Shown piece after piece: positions 13,359 through 48,402 of a DNA stretch of 64,000 nucleotides (position 1 is its first letter; every line of letters begins with the position of its first letter). The notes below the pieces were generated by a model. The model saw only the letters and a program-made list of their open reading frames with translations. It had not been told where the DNA came from and ran no database searches. The DNA is taken from positions 24,450,235 through 24,514,234 of the forward strand of contig JANCRA010000005.1 of the NCBI GenBank assembly GCA_024362935.1. Direction: 5' to 3'. Source of the stretch: Setophaga petechia. Lineage: Eukaryota; Chordata; Aves; Passeriformes; Parulidae. A program made the position numbers and the translations under genes.

Positions 13359-16300
13359 CAAATCCTTTGAAGAGTTTATTTGAGTATGAATTGAGATTTT
13401 TTTTCCATTCAGAACTCTGTTTGCTAAAAGATGTGAATGACAGTAGCCTCAGGAATGAAAAGCTATTTTTTCACCCCCTTTCAATTCAACATTAATTATT
13501 AATCTTGGAAGAATTTTTTGTTGTAGTCATATTGATATTAAAGTCAACCACTTGTGTCAGTGTTCTGTAATAAGAATCACAGTTTCCTTCTCAATTCATA
13601 GGTTCCAGAGTTTTTGGCTCATCCAGTTGAATTTGTATAAGTCTTGTTAGCCCAACTGCAGAACTGTGAATTTCCAAGTTGATGACTACTGGATAAAGAA
13701 CAATTTTTTTTATTGTAGCAGGAAAGAAACCTAGCTACAATAGCCAACTAAAATGCCAGTAGCTTTTAATGTTTCCTTTCATGCACCACTTTCAGACCTG
13801 TCTTTATGAGCGCTTTCCAGTTCATAGGAAATGTATTTTTCTTAATGTGTTGCTATCTTTGAAATCTTTCCTTCTAATTTGGTAGCATTTTGAGCATTTG
13901 GTAGCACTTTTTCTTTTATCTAGTTTTACCTAGTTGGACTGATGTTTTGTAAATCTTATTGTAGGGTTCATGTTGCCTCCCATAATTTTTTTTCTCTGTA
14001 GAATTTTTCCATTAGTAGCTGTTTTCTGCACAAAATTTTTCAGGTTCTTCTTAACATAACAGGGAAGGGACATAACAGACCTTATCACTAGGATTTGGCT
14101 GATCACTCTTTGGGTGGGAGAATGCCTTAAATTCTTTATTTCTTTCTAGCCCTGCATTTTATGCTCTACATACATGTAAGAATTCCTTTTGCCAATCATA
14201 CAGCCAAATCGTTTTCTCATTTTGGATACCTTACTGCATGTTTTATTTTCTCATCTGCCCCATTCCGTATTTGTTTCTTCTTTGTCATCTGTTTTTCTAT
14301 TGTATAAAATTTGGTGTTTTCTTAGGCAGGAGAATAAACATTGAGACATTTAATTCCTAAAGTAAAAGGATATTTTATAGAGTCAGCAGTCCGGGCTATT
14401 CCTTATTCAAATCTGGTAGTGTATGCCTGGGCTCTGCATCCTGACGTGAAAGGTAGTCATATTTACATTTACGGCAGGTTGAATCCCACGTAATTTCTAA
14501 TGCTAGCAATCTAATAAAAAATGAGCAGTATTTTTCAGCAGAACCTTTATGATCATTCCTGAGCTGTTAGATTTAGTGTCTATTGTTAGACTCGCATGTG
14601 GAAGCGGAAACTGTTAATAATTCTCCAGTGTCTGAAAGCAAGCTCACACTATTGCCTTGTGGTATGTAAGACATGGCTTTTCTGACTGCCTGTGAAGTCT
14701 GTGCATTTGTAGCTGACTTGAGTGACTTTGATCTCCTGCTATCTAAAAGCCCCAGTTTGTACAGTCACTGTAGTGTGGGCTGTAGCTCTCAGGCTGGATT
14801 CATCCTGTGAAGCGTTTCCGTGTAGCTGATGCTTGTTTTGTTTTCTGGTGGAGACAAAAGAACTGTTTCAGTATTGGGTGCCTCCCACAGAAGAAAAACG
14901 CTCCAGGGGAGAGCTGGGCAGAGCCATGGCTGCTGCTTTGTCCAGGTGCATGGGGAAACATTTCCTGCTGCGGCGGGGGGAGCAGCTCCCTGTAGAAGCT
15001 GACCCTGTCCCCAGTCCATGTGTGGCTGGCAGGAGCATCAGATGAGCTCTGTGGTGAGTCAAAATGCTGCTCTTACTGCTGAGAGCAGGAGAAAAGGATG
15101 CTGCCTTGTGACTCACATGAACACCTGATGTGTGCATTGTGTGGAGAAAAATGATAAACAGAATAAATGCTAAGCTCTGCCTGGAAATTCCATTACATGG
15201 GCACAGAACACATGATCTAAACAATTCTCTTTAATGCTGTGAAGATGATCCAGCTGTGAAACTCAATTATTTTAACATTGTGTGAGAAGTCAAAGCTACA
15301 AGTTCGAGGTAGAGACACAGTTCAGGTGAAGAAAAACTGTAGGTAGTGGAGGGCTGGAAAGACTGCAGTGATGTTCCAGCACATGTTCCTTTTCAAGCAA
15401 GCTCAGCAACTCTGGATAGTTGTTCCCTCCTTATTCTTGATTGTATCTTTCCTTGTGTTTCTCTGACTATGCAGTGGTTTGGATGAGGCAAAACTTATAA
15501 TTTGGTTTATGGATCAGATGATTTTCATTGGGGACGTGCCTCCTGGTCTAGTTCACTACAGCAGATGGAGTGTGCACTCGGTGTTGGGGGCATTTCCAGT
15601 GACAGGTACTGCTGATGGAAGTGGGTCCTGAGTCTCCATAACACCATGACAGTTGCTCAGACCGTAATTCACTGAGTTGCTTTGCTTTTTCTTTGTGGCA
15701 ACTACATAGTTTTATTAGGGGTAGTGTTTGCAATTTTGCATGTCAGGGAAGATAATGGAAGTGACTGGAGTTTAAAACAAACATTTGTTTCTGAAGTTAA
15801 TTATAGCTAGGTCAGATACTTATTCAGCTATGTGGCCCTGCAGAGACAATAGAATGGATATGTTAGGTCTAGGAATGAGATGATCCCTATGCGGGCAGTG
15901 TTTCAGAAGATTTGTCTGTCAAACAATAGCTGTGATTTCTTAAATTTATTATCCATTAAGAAATACAGATCAAACTGATCTAATGGCTGGAAGGATTGCT
16001 TTCCTAAGAGTTGTGTGTGGAGAGATGTTATGAGCCTGTATTTTTTCATAGCATGCATAATCTTATGTGTGTGAATGCTAAAGATACTTGAAAACTGAAA
16101 TGGAGAGATACTCAAAGGTCTGCTTCATGGCATTTAATTTAGGTCAGGGCACTGAAAACACTTGCTATCAGTGCTTGATCATGCTGAACACAATGTTTCT
16201 GAGAACTGAAAGGGCTTTGAGGACTCTGGTTAATATGCTTCAGTATCCACAGGAAAAAGGTTTTTTGTTACAAAGAACATAGAACACGTTTCTCTTGTTT

Positions 16301-19300
16301 TTGATATTCTTCACGGAAACAGTATTCCATAGGTTACTGAAATTACTGTAGAGTCTTATCAGTTTGATATTTTTTTGTTTCACTAGAGAATTTTGGTAGG
16401 TATGGATGTTGATATAGCTTTTTGTCTGCCTTACAGTCTCATGTGAAGCATACTGACTGGTATTTTTGTGTTAGGAAGATCAGGAGTATCAGAACTTAGA
16501 CTGCCGAGGATTATGTTTAAATTTTGTTTACTGTTAACTTGAAACCATTATCTTATTAACAGAAATCCCTTTATTTACATAGTTACATACTCAGTGAGCA
16601 CAGCAGCATTTGCAAGCAATGTAATTTGGTGTCCATGTGGAGTTTAAATAGGGATCTTGTTGCGTAGGAGCATATGATAAGATACCAAATCTGGAAATCT
16701 ACTTATCAAATTAAAAGATGGATTTCATGCTAAACACTACTTATCATTTCAAGTTACAATTCAACTGACATTTATTGTTATATTTCCACAGGGGAACTTA
16801 AGATTTTTGTGTAGGTATTCTAGAGTTTTTACTATTGCTGTGAATCATTGAAGTTTTCAGCTCTTGAAAGTTTTCAGGATAAACATGATTGTTTTAAAAT
16901 GGTGTCACTAATTATTTTTCTTCTTTTGAAATGGATTGACAGTAGTAGGTTCAAATAGTCATTTTAATTTGAACAGATTCTTCACAGGAAGAAAGTTCAA
17001 ACTTTAGTTTTGCTGTGCCAAATGTGAGTGGAGTTTGCCTCAGAGATTTTCAGGTTCTGCAAAAACAGTTGTGATCAGCTAAATACATGAATTAGACACA
17101 TTAATCAAATAGGTTTTGGTGCTAATAACAGTTCCAAAGTAGTTTAGAGTATTGTTTTGTGAGATCTTTAATGTGTTTTGCATTTGAGAAGTGAATTCCT
17201 TGTTGGTTGGAACTGGGGGTGACTTGAATTTAGCTAGTAGGTAACATCCCTGGAAGGACTAGATCTGAACATGGGTTCGTATTTGTGCTTCTTTAAGCAG
17301 AAAAACCCTTAGCAGAGGCTCATAATATTTAAAATTACAGGTAGTTTTCCTTTTGTTCTCAAACACGTAGCCTATTAATGAAAAAGCACTGTGTTTGCTG
17401 GATTATGCTCAGCTCCTCTGGATATACAGTGTACTAATGGAAATCAGCATTTTCTGCTTCTATAAATAGATTGGCAGCAGCTGCAGAGCCAAACAGGCGA
17501 GCTTCTGGTCATTTTTATTATTGCCATTGAGAAGTGGTTTGAGTGGCTGTGGAGTGTGGCTGCTGCAGGGGAGTGTGCAGGCTGAGCTGGGGGTGTGAGC
17601 AGGGAGAGGGGAGGAAAGTGTATTTACAAGCCAGCAATGTGAGAATAGAGGTGAAGAGCTTGATGTATCTTCATTTGGGAGTCCTTAAGCTGAGTTCAAG
17701 CTCTTTTATGTACAAGACATGCTACTCAGCTGGTTAAAAGTCATGAGTTCTTACAGGAGATCTGGGGATAGCATTTTTCTAACAACTTTATTGTTGAATA
17801 TAAGGCAGCATTTATAATTGTGCTCTGTTGGACAATATCCTCATACTGTGCCCTTAGAAGCTCCTAAAATTTTCAGTTCCTTCTTCTGTTGGTCTTGTTT
17901 TGTCTTCTCCATGGGAGAGAAACACGGTGAGAAGGCTCACTCCTGCAGCACTCCTCCTTCCTGCCGGTCGAGGCAGCTCTTGGATGAACAGCAGCTGCTG
18001 CTCTGCTCCTTCCTAGCAGATGAGGAGCTGGTGCTGGTGCAGCCTGCTAACTGGCCAGCTAAAATACCAGTGTTGTTTATGGACACAGGAAGTTGGCAGG
18101 AAATAAAAAAAGTATTGAGTGTCTTTGATCTAAACATTTAATTGAAGTCTTGTGTCTGTGTTTACATGTGTGGGATTTTTTTCCCCCTTGAAAGCTAGCA
18201 GTCTTGAAATCTTACTACAAGGTCTTGGGAAATGTAGTGAGCTGTAGGAATTGTTTTCCTGAAATGCAGGTACGCTTATTTTCTGTGCTTCTCAAAGTCT
18301 GTATAATACAATGGATGCTAGATTCAGCTTGTGCTGAAAGATGTGAAATGACTTTATAGTCCCTCTTTAATAACAGCACATGTCTTGGATCTTGATACCC
18401 AGCCTATGTGGATAATATAAAAAGCCAAGGAAATAATGAAATGCAGTATAATAATGACAGGTGGGAGTAGAGAACATTTATCAACCGTTGCTTTAGAAAC
18501 AGCACCATCAGCCTGTGAGATGGCTAAAGATCACCTGAAAGTGAAGTTTACTTTATACTGAAACCTTGAAAACTGGAAAGTTTCTTAGCATCTTAGTTGT
18601 GTATTTTACCAGTGCTTTAATCTGTATTCTTTGTACTGGATCGCATCTTAGTGATATTAACTATTTTTCAAGGAGAAACACAGAACCCTAGAAATTAGAA
18701 TTCTTAGCCTGTTGTTTTTAATGCTGTTTGAAATGTATGTGTGTTTTTAAATTTCTAATGGATATCTTGTCTGTTGATACCCTAAATACTTTTAGGTACT
18801 CTACTACTTGAAAAATGGATCATATTAATTTTTCATAGAAGAAAGTATTCATAATGTGAAAAAGTACAAAACATGTTCAAGAAGAAACCATGGACTTACT
18901 CTTTGTAAAAGGATTCCTCTCACATTGTATTCAGCTACCAACTTACAGGAATAATTATAGTTCATTCTCTGTGAATGACTGTTTGTAACAACAACGATTA
19001 GGAGATTGAGGATTAAGTGATTTGGAGAGATGAGGAATATGGTATTTGGCAGCTCCTTGTAGGCTGTTAGGAGTTATAAATGAAGTACCAAGTTTAGAAA
19101 AATGAAACAGTTCTAAACTGTATAGGATAGGTGTCTCAGAGTGCTTTTCAAGTAAATTGCTAAAATACTGAATGAGAAGTTGAACTTTTTCCAAGAAAAA
19201 TCTGAGTATATTTCAAGAAGAAAAGGAGCTTAATTCTTCTTAGAAAGTGTAGAAATGCTTTAAATACCAAGCTATCTTCTGTGGAAAAATAGTAACTTTT

Positions 19301-19340
19301 ATTTAGAATTAATTTGAATTAATTAATTCGTTGTCTGTAA

Positions 19341-19622
<282 letters not shown>

Positions 19623-22600
19623 TAGCAAGTGAAACTCTGAGCTGACATCTTGTGAGCGAGAAGAATTTAAAACAGAAGGATGCATTTCTTCTCATACTCA
19701 TTCTGGGATTGGGTCTCATCCTGTGATTCTATACCAGTGTTAGTATGAGCATTTTACATACCAGAGCAGGTTAAATGCATTCTCAGCCAGATTATTGTTT
19801 GGAGAGTGGGTCATTCTGCATAAGCAAAAAGCACAGAAAAATTGCTAATGGTAAAATGAGAATATTATGTTAAGAAATACGAAATGGATGGTGGAAAACA
19901 GTGCTAATCATCATTTTACTTTTTCTGTGGCTGTAATACTGGCATCTAATGACAACAGCATAGATGACAAAAATAGTTTGCTCCTGGCTTTTCTTAATCA
20001 AATGTACTTTGCAGTGACATGAACAAAAGCCAAAATTCATGTTTCAATTTGTGTATGGCTGCAGAACTCCTGCCATTGTTTGCAGTTTTTCTGAGCAGCG
20101 GTAAACTAAGCTACTACAATCAGGAACTCGGCTTCAGTCACCACATTGATGACAGAATGTTACTGCCAGAATGGGCTGAGAATGAATGATATATAAAAAT
20201 GGAGATTTACCAGCCACTGATGGATTAAAAGAGAAATTAAAAGCAATGATACAGCTGGTTCTGGTTTTGTGTCTGTTTACCGAATATTTTGTGTCTTAGT
20301 TGACCAATACATTTTGGCTACTAGAGTTTCTTGATCTCCATGCAAGAATATAAATTAAAATAAAGAATACTGTGTTATTTAGAAAAACATTTGAAAGTAG
20401 GGGCTATGTAAGGTAGGAAATAAACGGATGGATTGGATCTATTTGAACCAGCAAAATAAGTGAATAATTTTATGCTGGCTTAGTGGGCTGAATTGCCCCT
20501 GATTGGGTCAGAGGAGTCCCAGGGCAAGTACAAAGAAAGAGGTGGGGAGGATTTTCTTTTGATAGGGCTGTGCTATTAGATTGCTTCAGTTGTCTCATGG
20601 ATCTGCATCAAAAATACACTGCAAGTTTGATTTCTTCTGCTAGATGCTCCATGTTAATCATTATGTGGACAAGTAAATTAATTTTTTCCCCTAGAAAATG
20701 TTATGAATTATCCTGTGTATGCCTGTGTGCTGTATCTATATGCTCTGTGTGTGTATGTGTTTCCTCACAGGCTAGTGCCAGCTCACATGCGTTCAGCTGT
20801 TTGAGATCCTGATGCAAAAGACAGAATATTTTGCATTTTGTGAATGTGGAAAATTCATTTTGTCAGACAGCTTCTGTGAAGTAGCTTTTGTGGAAAGAGT
20901 CATAGCATTTTAAATTTTTTCCTCCTGAGAAGGTGACATTTATGCAGATTGAGAGCTAGGTCATATTGTCTTTGACCTTTATACTATAGAGCTAGTTATT
21001 TAAAATAGAGCACTAAATTAGCAGTACCCCAACACTTAATGAAGATGTATCTGCAAAATTTCATAGGTTGAGCTTGAACAACTCAAAAAAAATCTGTGTT
21101 TTTTTTTTAAATACTGCTGTAAAATTGAAAATCTAGTTTGTTTGGGGGGATTTTTTATGTGTTTCAGGTTTCAGGTTTTTCGAGCCTGCATCTGTATGTA
21201 GGATGCTCTCCAAATCTTTATGGAAGAAATAATATCAGAGGGGCAGACAGCATTTAAATTTTGGATATTTCATACACGAAGTGTATTGATCCAAGGAACT
21301 TTACTAAGTTAAGTTAATGTGTCTGGAAATGGCTCTCCCCCATAATACCAATGTTGTAGATTAGTGTGTTATCGGTCCTAATTTCCAGGGTTATTTTTCT
21401 TTAAAAAAATATTTTACACAGTTTCTCTAGGATAAAATAATTTATTTTCAAGAAATTTGGTTATACTTCTCCTAAAATTAGCCTAATCTGCAGAAGGTTT
21501 CCTTGGAGTTTTTGTTTGGTGTAAAGTTTGATGAGCTTTTTCTAACAGGACTGAAAATGTGTTGTGGTGTAATACCTCACTGCCAAATTAGGATTTCAGT
21601 CAGACTGACTTGAAATGAAGTCAGTAACATAGAACAGAAAACAGGTTGGTAATTACAGATGGTAAATTAATTTTTGCATTAATGCTTTAGTCAATAGATC
21701 TTGGTATTTAAGTTTAGAAAACAGTATATGCAAATTGTGATATCTTGATGGAATCCCACTTTTAATTCTTATTTGGGATTCCACATATGCTCCAAAGAAG
21801 AGAGCAGAATCATTTGGTGCTTGGTATGAAAATTTTTCCTGAAGCGCTTGTTTTGTACAAGCAGCTCAGACTGGGAGAGGTGTGATTAACTTTGTAAGAT
21901 AAAATACTGTGATTCTCTGTTCATTGGTAGAATGCCAATTTAAATCCCTTTCTGTGTTTCCTTCTAAATGCCAACCTAATCAAAGAGCTGAAAAGGAAGC
22001 TGATAATAATTTGTGCTTTTTCAAGTTGTGTATAGGTTGTGAATAAGGAAATTGTTACTATTGAAACTATTTTTATGGAAGTGATTAAATCCTATTGGTT
22101 TAAAAATTAGAATTACTTTGGTTTGGTCTGAAAGCTGATGAGTCTATTCTTACTTGCCTTCTTGAACCTTGTCCAGAACTAGATGATACATAGTGTTTCA
22201 TATTTGAGTACGAATTTAAACCTTAAATGCAGATAATATGTACAAATATTTATACTTGTTAAAAAAATTGCCTTGCAGCTTTCAAGTTAGCAGTCACTGT
22301 GAAATGCTACTAACGTCCAAATTCTTTAAATTAATCTGGCAGATTTTCAGGTTTTAATATTTGTATGATAAGAAATGTTTTTTCATGTTTAGCAAGGTCA
22401 TTTATAGAACTCTGCTGCTGATTATATAAACGAGCAGGTTATCACCAAGATGAGTAGCAGCGCTGCGTTGTCTGCAGTGGCGCTGTGTTGTGGGGAGGTG
22501 TGTGCTACATCCCCCCTTCCAGAACTGCCTGCCACGCTCTGCCTGGGAGAGCAGGCATTGGATGGACTGCAGCCTGGGATTCTCTGCAGGCACAGCTGCT

Positions 22601-23197
22601 GCTTAGCTGGGCTCCAGCAACATCTGCGAGCTGCTCAGTCTCTGCAGGGCAGTTCACTTGGGCTTCCCACTGAAAAGTCAGTAAAGGTTTGTGACCTTTC
22701 TCACTTGTCTTATGTGCTTGCAAGGCACAAGAATAGCAGAACACTTTAAAAATGGTGATGCAAGGCCAGTTTTGTGCAGGGCATGTTACCTGTTTATGGA
22801 ACAAGTAACTTTTCAGAGTTTTTATAGTATTATGATCTCTTTTTTTGTGTATAAATTACATGCAACTTGAGACAATTAATGTCAGATTTCCAACATGTCA
22901 GTATTAGGCAGTTGCTAATTTTAAAGTAATAATTCAGTTTTCAAAGTAATTTGCAATTAGTTTGAATTGCTTCAAATTAATAAGATTAATCAAAAATAAA
23001 AATCCAGTAATACTAGATTTTAGCAACATTTTCTTCTAAGATTTTTGAAACGGAATTTTAAAAGCCTAGACTACCAGACTGACAGTTAATTTATAAATTT
23101 AAATTAGAATTGTTTGAGAAGAGGAACAAATTAAGGCTTCTGGAGACTTTTGTCTCTGAAATTTCACTGTAATTCAGACTTTCAGCATGCTTGTGGT

Positions 23198-23731
23198 TGT
23201 GGTTTAACCTCAACTGCCAACTAAAGACCACATGGCTGCTCACTCACTTGCCCCTACCAGGCTATGGGTAGAAAATCAGAAGGGTAAAAGTGAGAAGACT
23301 TGTGGGTTGAGATATGTACATATCTCTTTAATGATGATGGTGGTAATAATAATATAGAAAATTAATATTTAAGAGAGGAATCAAACCCAAGGAGAAAGGC
23401 TGCAAATGAAAGCAATTGCTCAGCAGCAGCAGCTGAGTGCTGCCCAGCCAGGCTCCCCCAGCCCGGGGCTGCAGACCATGAGGCCGTGTGGAGCATTGTC
23501 CCCTGGTCAGCAGGGCCAGCTGTCCCAGCTGTGTCCCTTCCCACCTTCTTGTGCACCCCAGGCTCCCCAGGGTGGGTGGGATGGGGAGCAGTAAAGGCCT
23601 GGACTCTGTGCAGTCTCTGCTCAGCAGTGACTAAAACATCCTGGAGTTATCAGCTCTGTTTACAGCACAAATCCAAAATACTGCCCCATACTGTGAAGAA
23701 AATGAATCCTGTCCGAGCCAAAACTAACTAA
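23198..23731 (-). mobile_element. degraded avian endogenous retrovirus LTR (ERVL-like), no internal genes
   Basis: Read on the minus strand, this region follows from end to end the pattern of an LTR I recall as abundant in bird genomes, probably of the ERVL class. The 5' side has a TTTTGGCT block, then TTTTCTTCA, TATGGGGC, TTTTGGATTTGTGCTG, GGATGTTTTAGT and TGCTGAGCAG. The 3' side has CCCACAAGT, CACTTTTACCCTTCTGATT and finally GGTTAAACCACA. The position where a TATA box is expected is GC-substituted, so the copy looks inactive. No gag, pol or env coding sequence lies beside it, so it is a solo LTR or a remnant. No target-site duplication was found. It is antisense to ABI2 within intron 2. The exact ends and the family name are uncertain. 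Confidence 0.75.
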
Positions 23732-26700
23732 AGTTAGTTAAATGCTAACTTCATACTTTGAGAAAATTTGTTTATGGGTAGAAGAGAATACTTCTCAAAA
23801 CTCATGAGTTCAGTAGCTTTTAATTGACCTTGTAAGTAGTGCTAACTTTCCCAGAAATTATTTAATGGGGTTTTTTGGTTTTAATATTTGCAGAGCTTGA
23901 GACTGGCTTTTTTGAATTCAGTATGAAAACCTGATGCTTCAAAATGACCAGAAATTCCTAACAGAAAAAAATGTGGTGGTTCATACTTATTTTTCCCCTT
24001 AAGCTCTCCCTTGGCTATTGCAGGGATCTTGGAAAACATATGAAAAGATGATAGTAATGAGCCTAACCTCTAACTAACTGTCACGTAAAAGCTTTTGGAA
24101 AAGCTAATGGAGCTATGTGAAACAATTTTTTAAAAGCATAATAATGCTGTCAGGCATCCAAAATTTCTTGTTAGAAAGCAGGGTTTTAAGTTGTAGAAGG
24201 GCACAGTGTATCCTATCTGCTTTTCCTAACAGAGTTTTCAAGCCAGGTGTTTTGTTAGTCCAGCTCTAACCCCAAAAACTTCTCATTATACTTTCTAAAC
24301 TGATGAATAAACATTTTGGTGCCTTCTCCTGTCTTGATAAGGGATTTATGTTAGTACTGGAAGTAATAATTACCTGTGTGTTGGGGATAAATGTTTTCAT
24401 TTTCTTTGGTAGTGGGTTAATCTTTGTTACCTCCTCTACTGATGGAATACTTTAGTGTTCCTTTGTGCTATTTTATGGGTGTATTATGATCTCATGACTT
24501 CCATAGTCTACTAAACAGGAGAACAAAGTGTTTGGAAAACTGCCAGCTAACGCTTTTCAATACCATTTTAGGTGTGTGGACCAGAATTAGGTGCAGTTTA
24601 TATACATTTAGTCATTCTGTAGCTATTCAAGTTAAAAGAGATGTTCTGAATCACAATGCAAGGGAAATCCCACCAGATGAGCTTCAAGTTTTAATTAGGT
24701 TTTATGCACTTCATTGTTTGTTACTGTAGTCATGCCTCGTGGTCACCATAGTCCTTAAGGAAGCTGGTTGTACCCGTGGCTCCTATTGAAAACCCACTCT
24801 TCATTCATGGAAACAGCTTTGCACAGCACCAAGTTACCATTGCTACAGTAACATAAGCATTAAATATCTGTACTTGCATTATATTAGTCGATAATTACAT
24901 CAGAAAGTACTGAAAGAACATATTCAAAGTTGCAGAGTTCTAGCACTTGAAATAGAAAGTGAGAAATCATCTTGCCAACCCTGTACTAATAACTTTCTTT
25001 TTGATTTCTGGATTGAAATTAAGGCTCTGAGTGCAATACCCAAGGCATAAAATGGTTTTGAAGGACCAGATTCAGACCCATAAGATTTTGATGTTCCAGT
25101 ACATCCTGAAGCACAGCTGCTATTGCAGCTGAAGTTTTCTAACATTCTAGCAAATGGTATCAGAGGCCTGTGAGACAAAGAACATACAAAAGTCATGTCT
25201 CTGCAGTTCTCCAGTGACATGGCTAGACCACAGATAAAGTCTGCAGTAGAGATTGAGTTCATCAGTGGTGCATCAATCACGAGACTGTCCTCCCAAGCTG
25301 TTGCCATCACATATCTTCAGCTTCTTAGGGCAATGTGTGCCCTCTGACTGGTGAGGTGAGGAGTCTGTGGACCATCTTTTCCAGAATGTGTGCTCCTATT
25401 CCCTCTGCTGCAAAAGCAAAGGTCTAGCACAGAGAAGGGGTAAAAGCTGAGATGGAAGATGAAATCTGACATCTTACCCTGATGCAGAATGGTGTACTTT
25501 AGGTACTCTGGCCTGGACAGTGTTGTTGTGCTCTGTTTGCATTTGTGCTTTTACCACAAATGTAGCACTGTAAGATCTCGGCTGCACTGCTCTGTTGGGG
25601 GTTGGTGTATAGTCCTGGTCATCTTGGGGAGCTTCAGAAATGACCTTAGCAAATTCATTGGAGAGTGGTTTAGTTGTTAAGTAGCTGCAGAAGAAATATG
25701 TGTGTTTCTGTAACACCTGTTTTGAATTCCTGCAGAATTTATGTATTGGCAAATCTGGGTGGGTTTTTGTGCAGGTGTCCCAGGCAGTTTCACTACCCCT
25801 ATTAAATTCATTGTGCAACAAACTCGAGCTTTCCAAAGAGAGATTTGCCAATACATTTTCACCCTAAAATCTATTTTTCTGTAGCTTAATTTTAAGAAAT
25901 AGCTATGCACCTTTAGTGGAAACCTTACAGTTCTGGGCAGGTGGAACTAGAGTGGCAGAGTGGACATGGCAAAGCTGTAGTCAGTGCCTAATTTTAGCAA
26001 AGTTACAAAATCTTGAAAATATGTTGCTAGGAAATACTGGGCAATCTTGGTGATAGTATTGTAAGCTCACATATAATGCCCCATGTATTTGTGGAAATCC
26101 ATCCATGGAAATAATGCAAAGAAACAACTTCTTGGAAGTATTTTGGGGGTTGGTTGGGGTTTCTAAAATATTTTTTTGGTCATTTTAAAGGTTATGATGA
26201 TTGTTCAAAGTAGCACTGGTTCCATTAGCTTGTTTTGGTACCAGTAGCACAAACAGCAGGGTAAGAGTCTAGCTAACCCCACTGCCCCAGTGCCTACCCG
26301 CAGAAAAATAAAATAGACAAAAATGTGTGTTATGAAAATGAGTTCTCATTTGTACCTGTTCCCTAGTTACTACAAAGTCTGATTCAAAACTGTGAAAAGT
26401 GTTTCTGGTGCCATTCAAGATCACTGAAGTGGTTAACAAGAAATCTCTGACTATTTGGTGGTGCTTCTGGCTGTTTTTACTTTTGTTTTTTGTACTGTAG
26501 CTAAAACTTTTGTTCATAGTTTAGCATATTTCCTATAGTGAAAGCTATTTTGTGAACAAGCAATAATTTTTGGTTTAAATAAGGCAAGGAACTCCATGGC
26601 CCATGATTTAAGAGATTATCATTTCCTGGAAGAGATAAGTGGACTTTTTGGTAGCATTTTCTTACTCTTGTTACCTAACAAGATTCACACACATGTTTTT

Positions 26701-27003
26701 AGGCAATGAATTTTCAGCAGGACTTTGTCTTACACCGAAGATTCTCCTGGGGTACTGATTTTAGTATATAAAGTTGGCCCTGGGTGTCCAAAGGGAAGGC
26801 AATGGGCTTAACCTCTGGCTTTATTGTGGATACATTAGTATGGAATGTGTTTTAAAGTTTAATCATTGCTTTGTGATGAGTGAGTTATAATGACCAAAAT
26901 GCTTTCTTGGTTTGTCTAAGTGAAAGTATAATAGGATTTACCAGTCCTAATTTAGCAAACTTTTGCAGTGCAACAAAACCTGCTTGTGATTTGTTTTACA
27001 GGT

Positions 27004-27056
27004 CTTAAAATTAAGGTTTGGGAAGGCATCCTTACACTTCATCTAGTTGAAGCCTA
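27004..27056 (-). mobile_element. possible CR1 LINE 3'-end scrap
   Basis: The + strand contains GGTTTGGG, then AAGG..CCTTA, then TCATCTAGTTGAAGCC. This matches the order of words in the reverse complement of the CR1 3' end (GGTTTGGG, AAGGGACCTTAAAG, ATCATCTAGTTCCAACC) as I recall it. Only about 50 bp can be recognised and it is diverged. The typical terminal 8-bp repeats are not clear. Confidence 0.4.
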
Positions 27057-27414
27057 TGCCAAAGACAAGCTTAGAAAGCAGTTGTAAAATAAAAAAGGAT
27101 TAAGTGAAGGAATCTTACAAATCAGTGTCAGTAAATTGATGCAAACCACTCAGAATGGAAAGGAGATCAGTTTTTTGAAACTGAAAGAGCAAGGGTAACA
27201 GAAAACCCAAAGAACCCCCAGCTGTTAGCATGGCTTTAGAGGTGGTAAATTCAGCAGTAAGGTGAAGAAAGATGTTGTAATCAAGTTTATGTAGTGATAT
27301 GTTTAGTACAGTATAGAGATTTTCAAAACATTAGAACTGATTTAATTTTTTTTTGATACTGACTCTGTATTCCAATGCATACCACTGTTAGTAAATACAC
27401 TGCGTCTTTTGTAG

Positions 27415-31268
<3,854 letters not shown>

Positions 31269-31286
31269 TGGTTGCTTAGATTTAAG
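31269..31286 (+). CDS. ABI2: ABI2 exon 4: 18-nt microexon encoding WLLRFK
   Basis: The six codons TGG TTG CTT AGA TTT AAG lie between CATTAAG and the donor GTAAGA. They encode WLLRFK, the six-residue insert I recall from human ABI2 between HGVK and VSTQNM. The phase is 0 to 0, so inclusion adds exactly six residues (about 155-160) directly after the conserved HHR start and before the Pro-rich region. The insert is basic and hydrophobic. Exons this short are usually alternatively spliced, often with neuronal inclusion. The position midway between exons 3 and 5 and the exact match of residues make this call strong despite its length. Confidence 0.9.

Positions 31287-48402
<17,116 letters not shown>

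Noticed and set aside
14789..15224. GC-richer patch with overlapping ORFs, tested as an alternative ABI2 first exon
   Set aside because: No ABI N-terminal residues (MAELQ or YIQ) and no donor in the right phase.
24924..25851. Two minus-strand ORFs of about 125 codons, possible retrocopy
   Set aside because: I recognise no protein, no poly(A) remnant lies at the low-coordinate end, and such lengths occur by chance in a 64-kb window.
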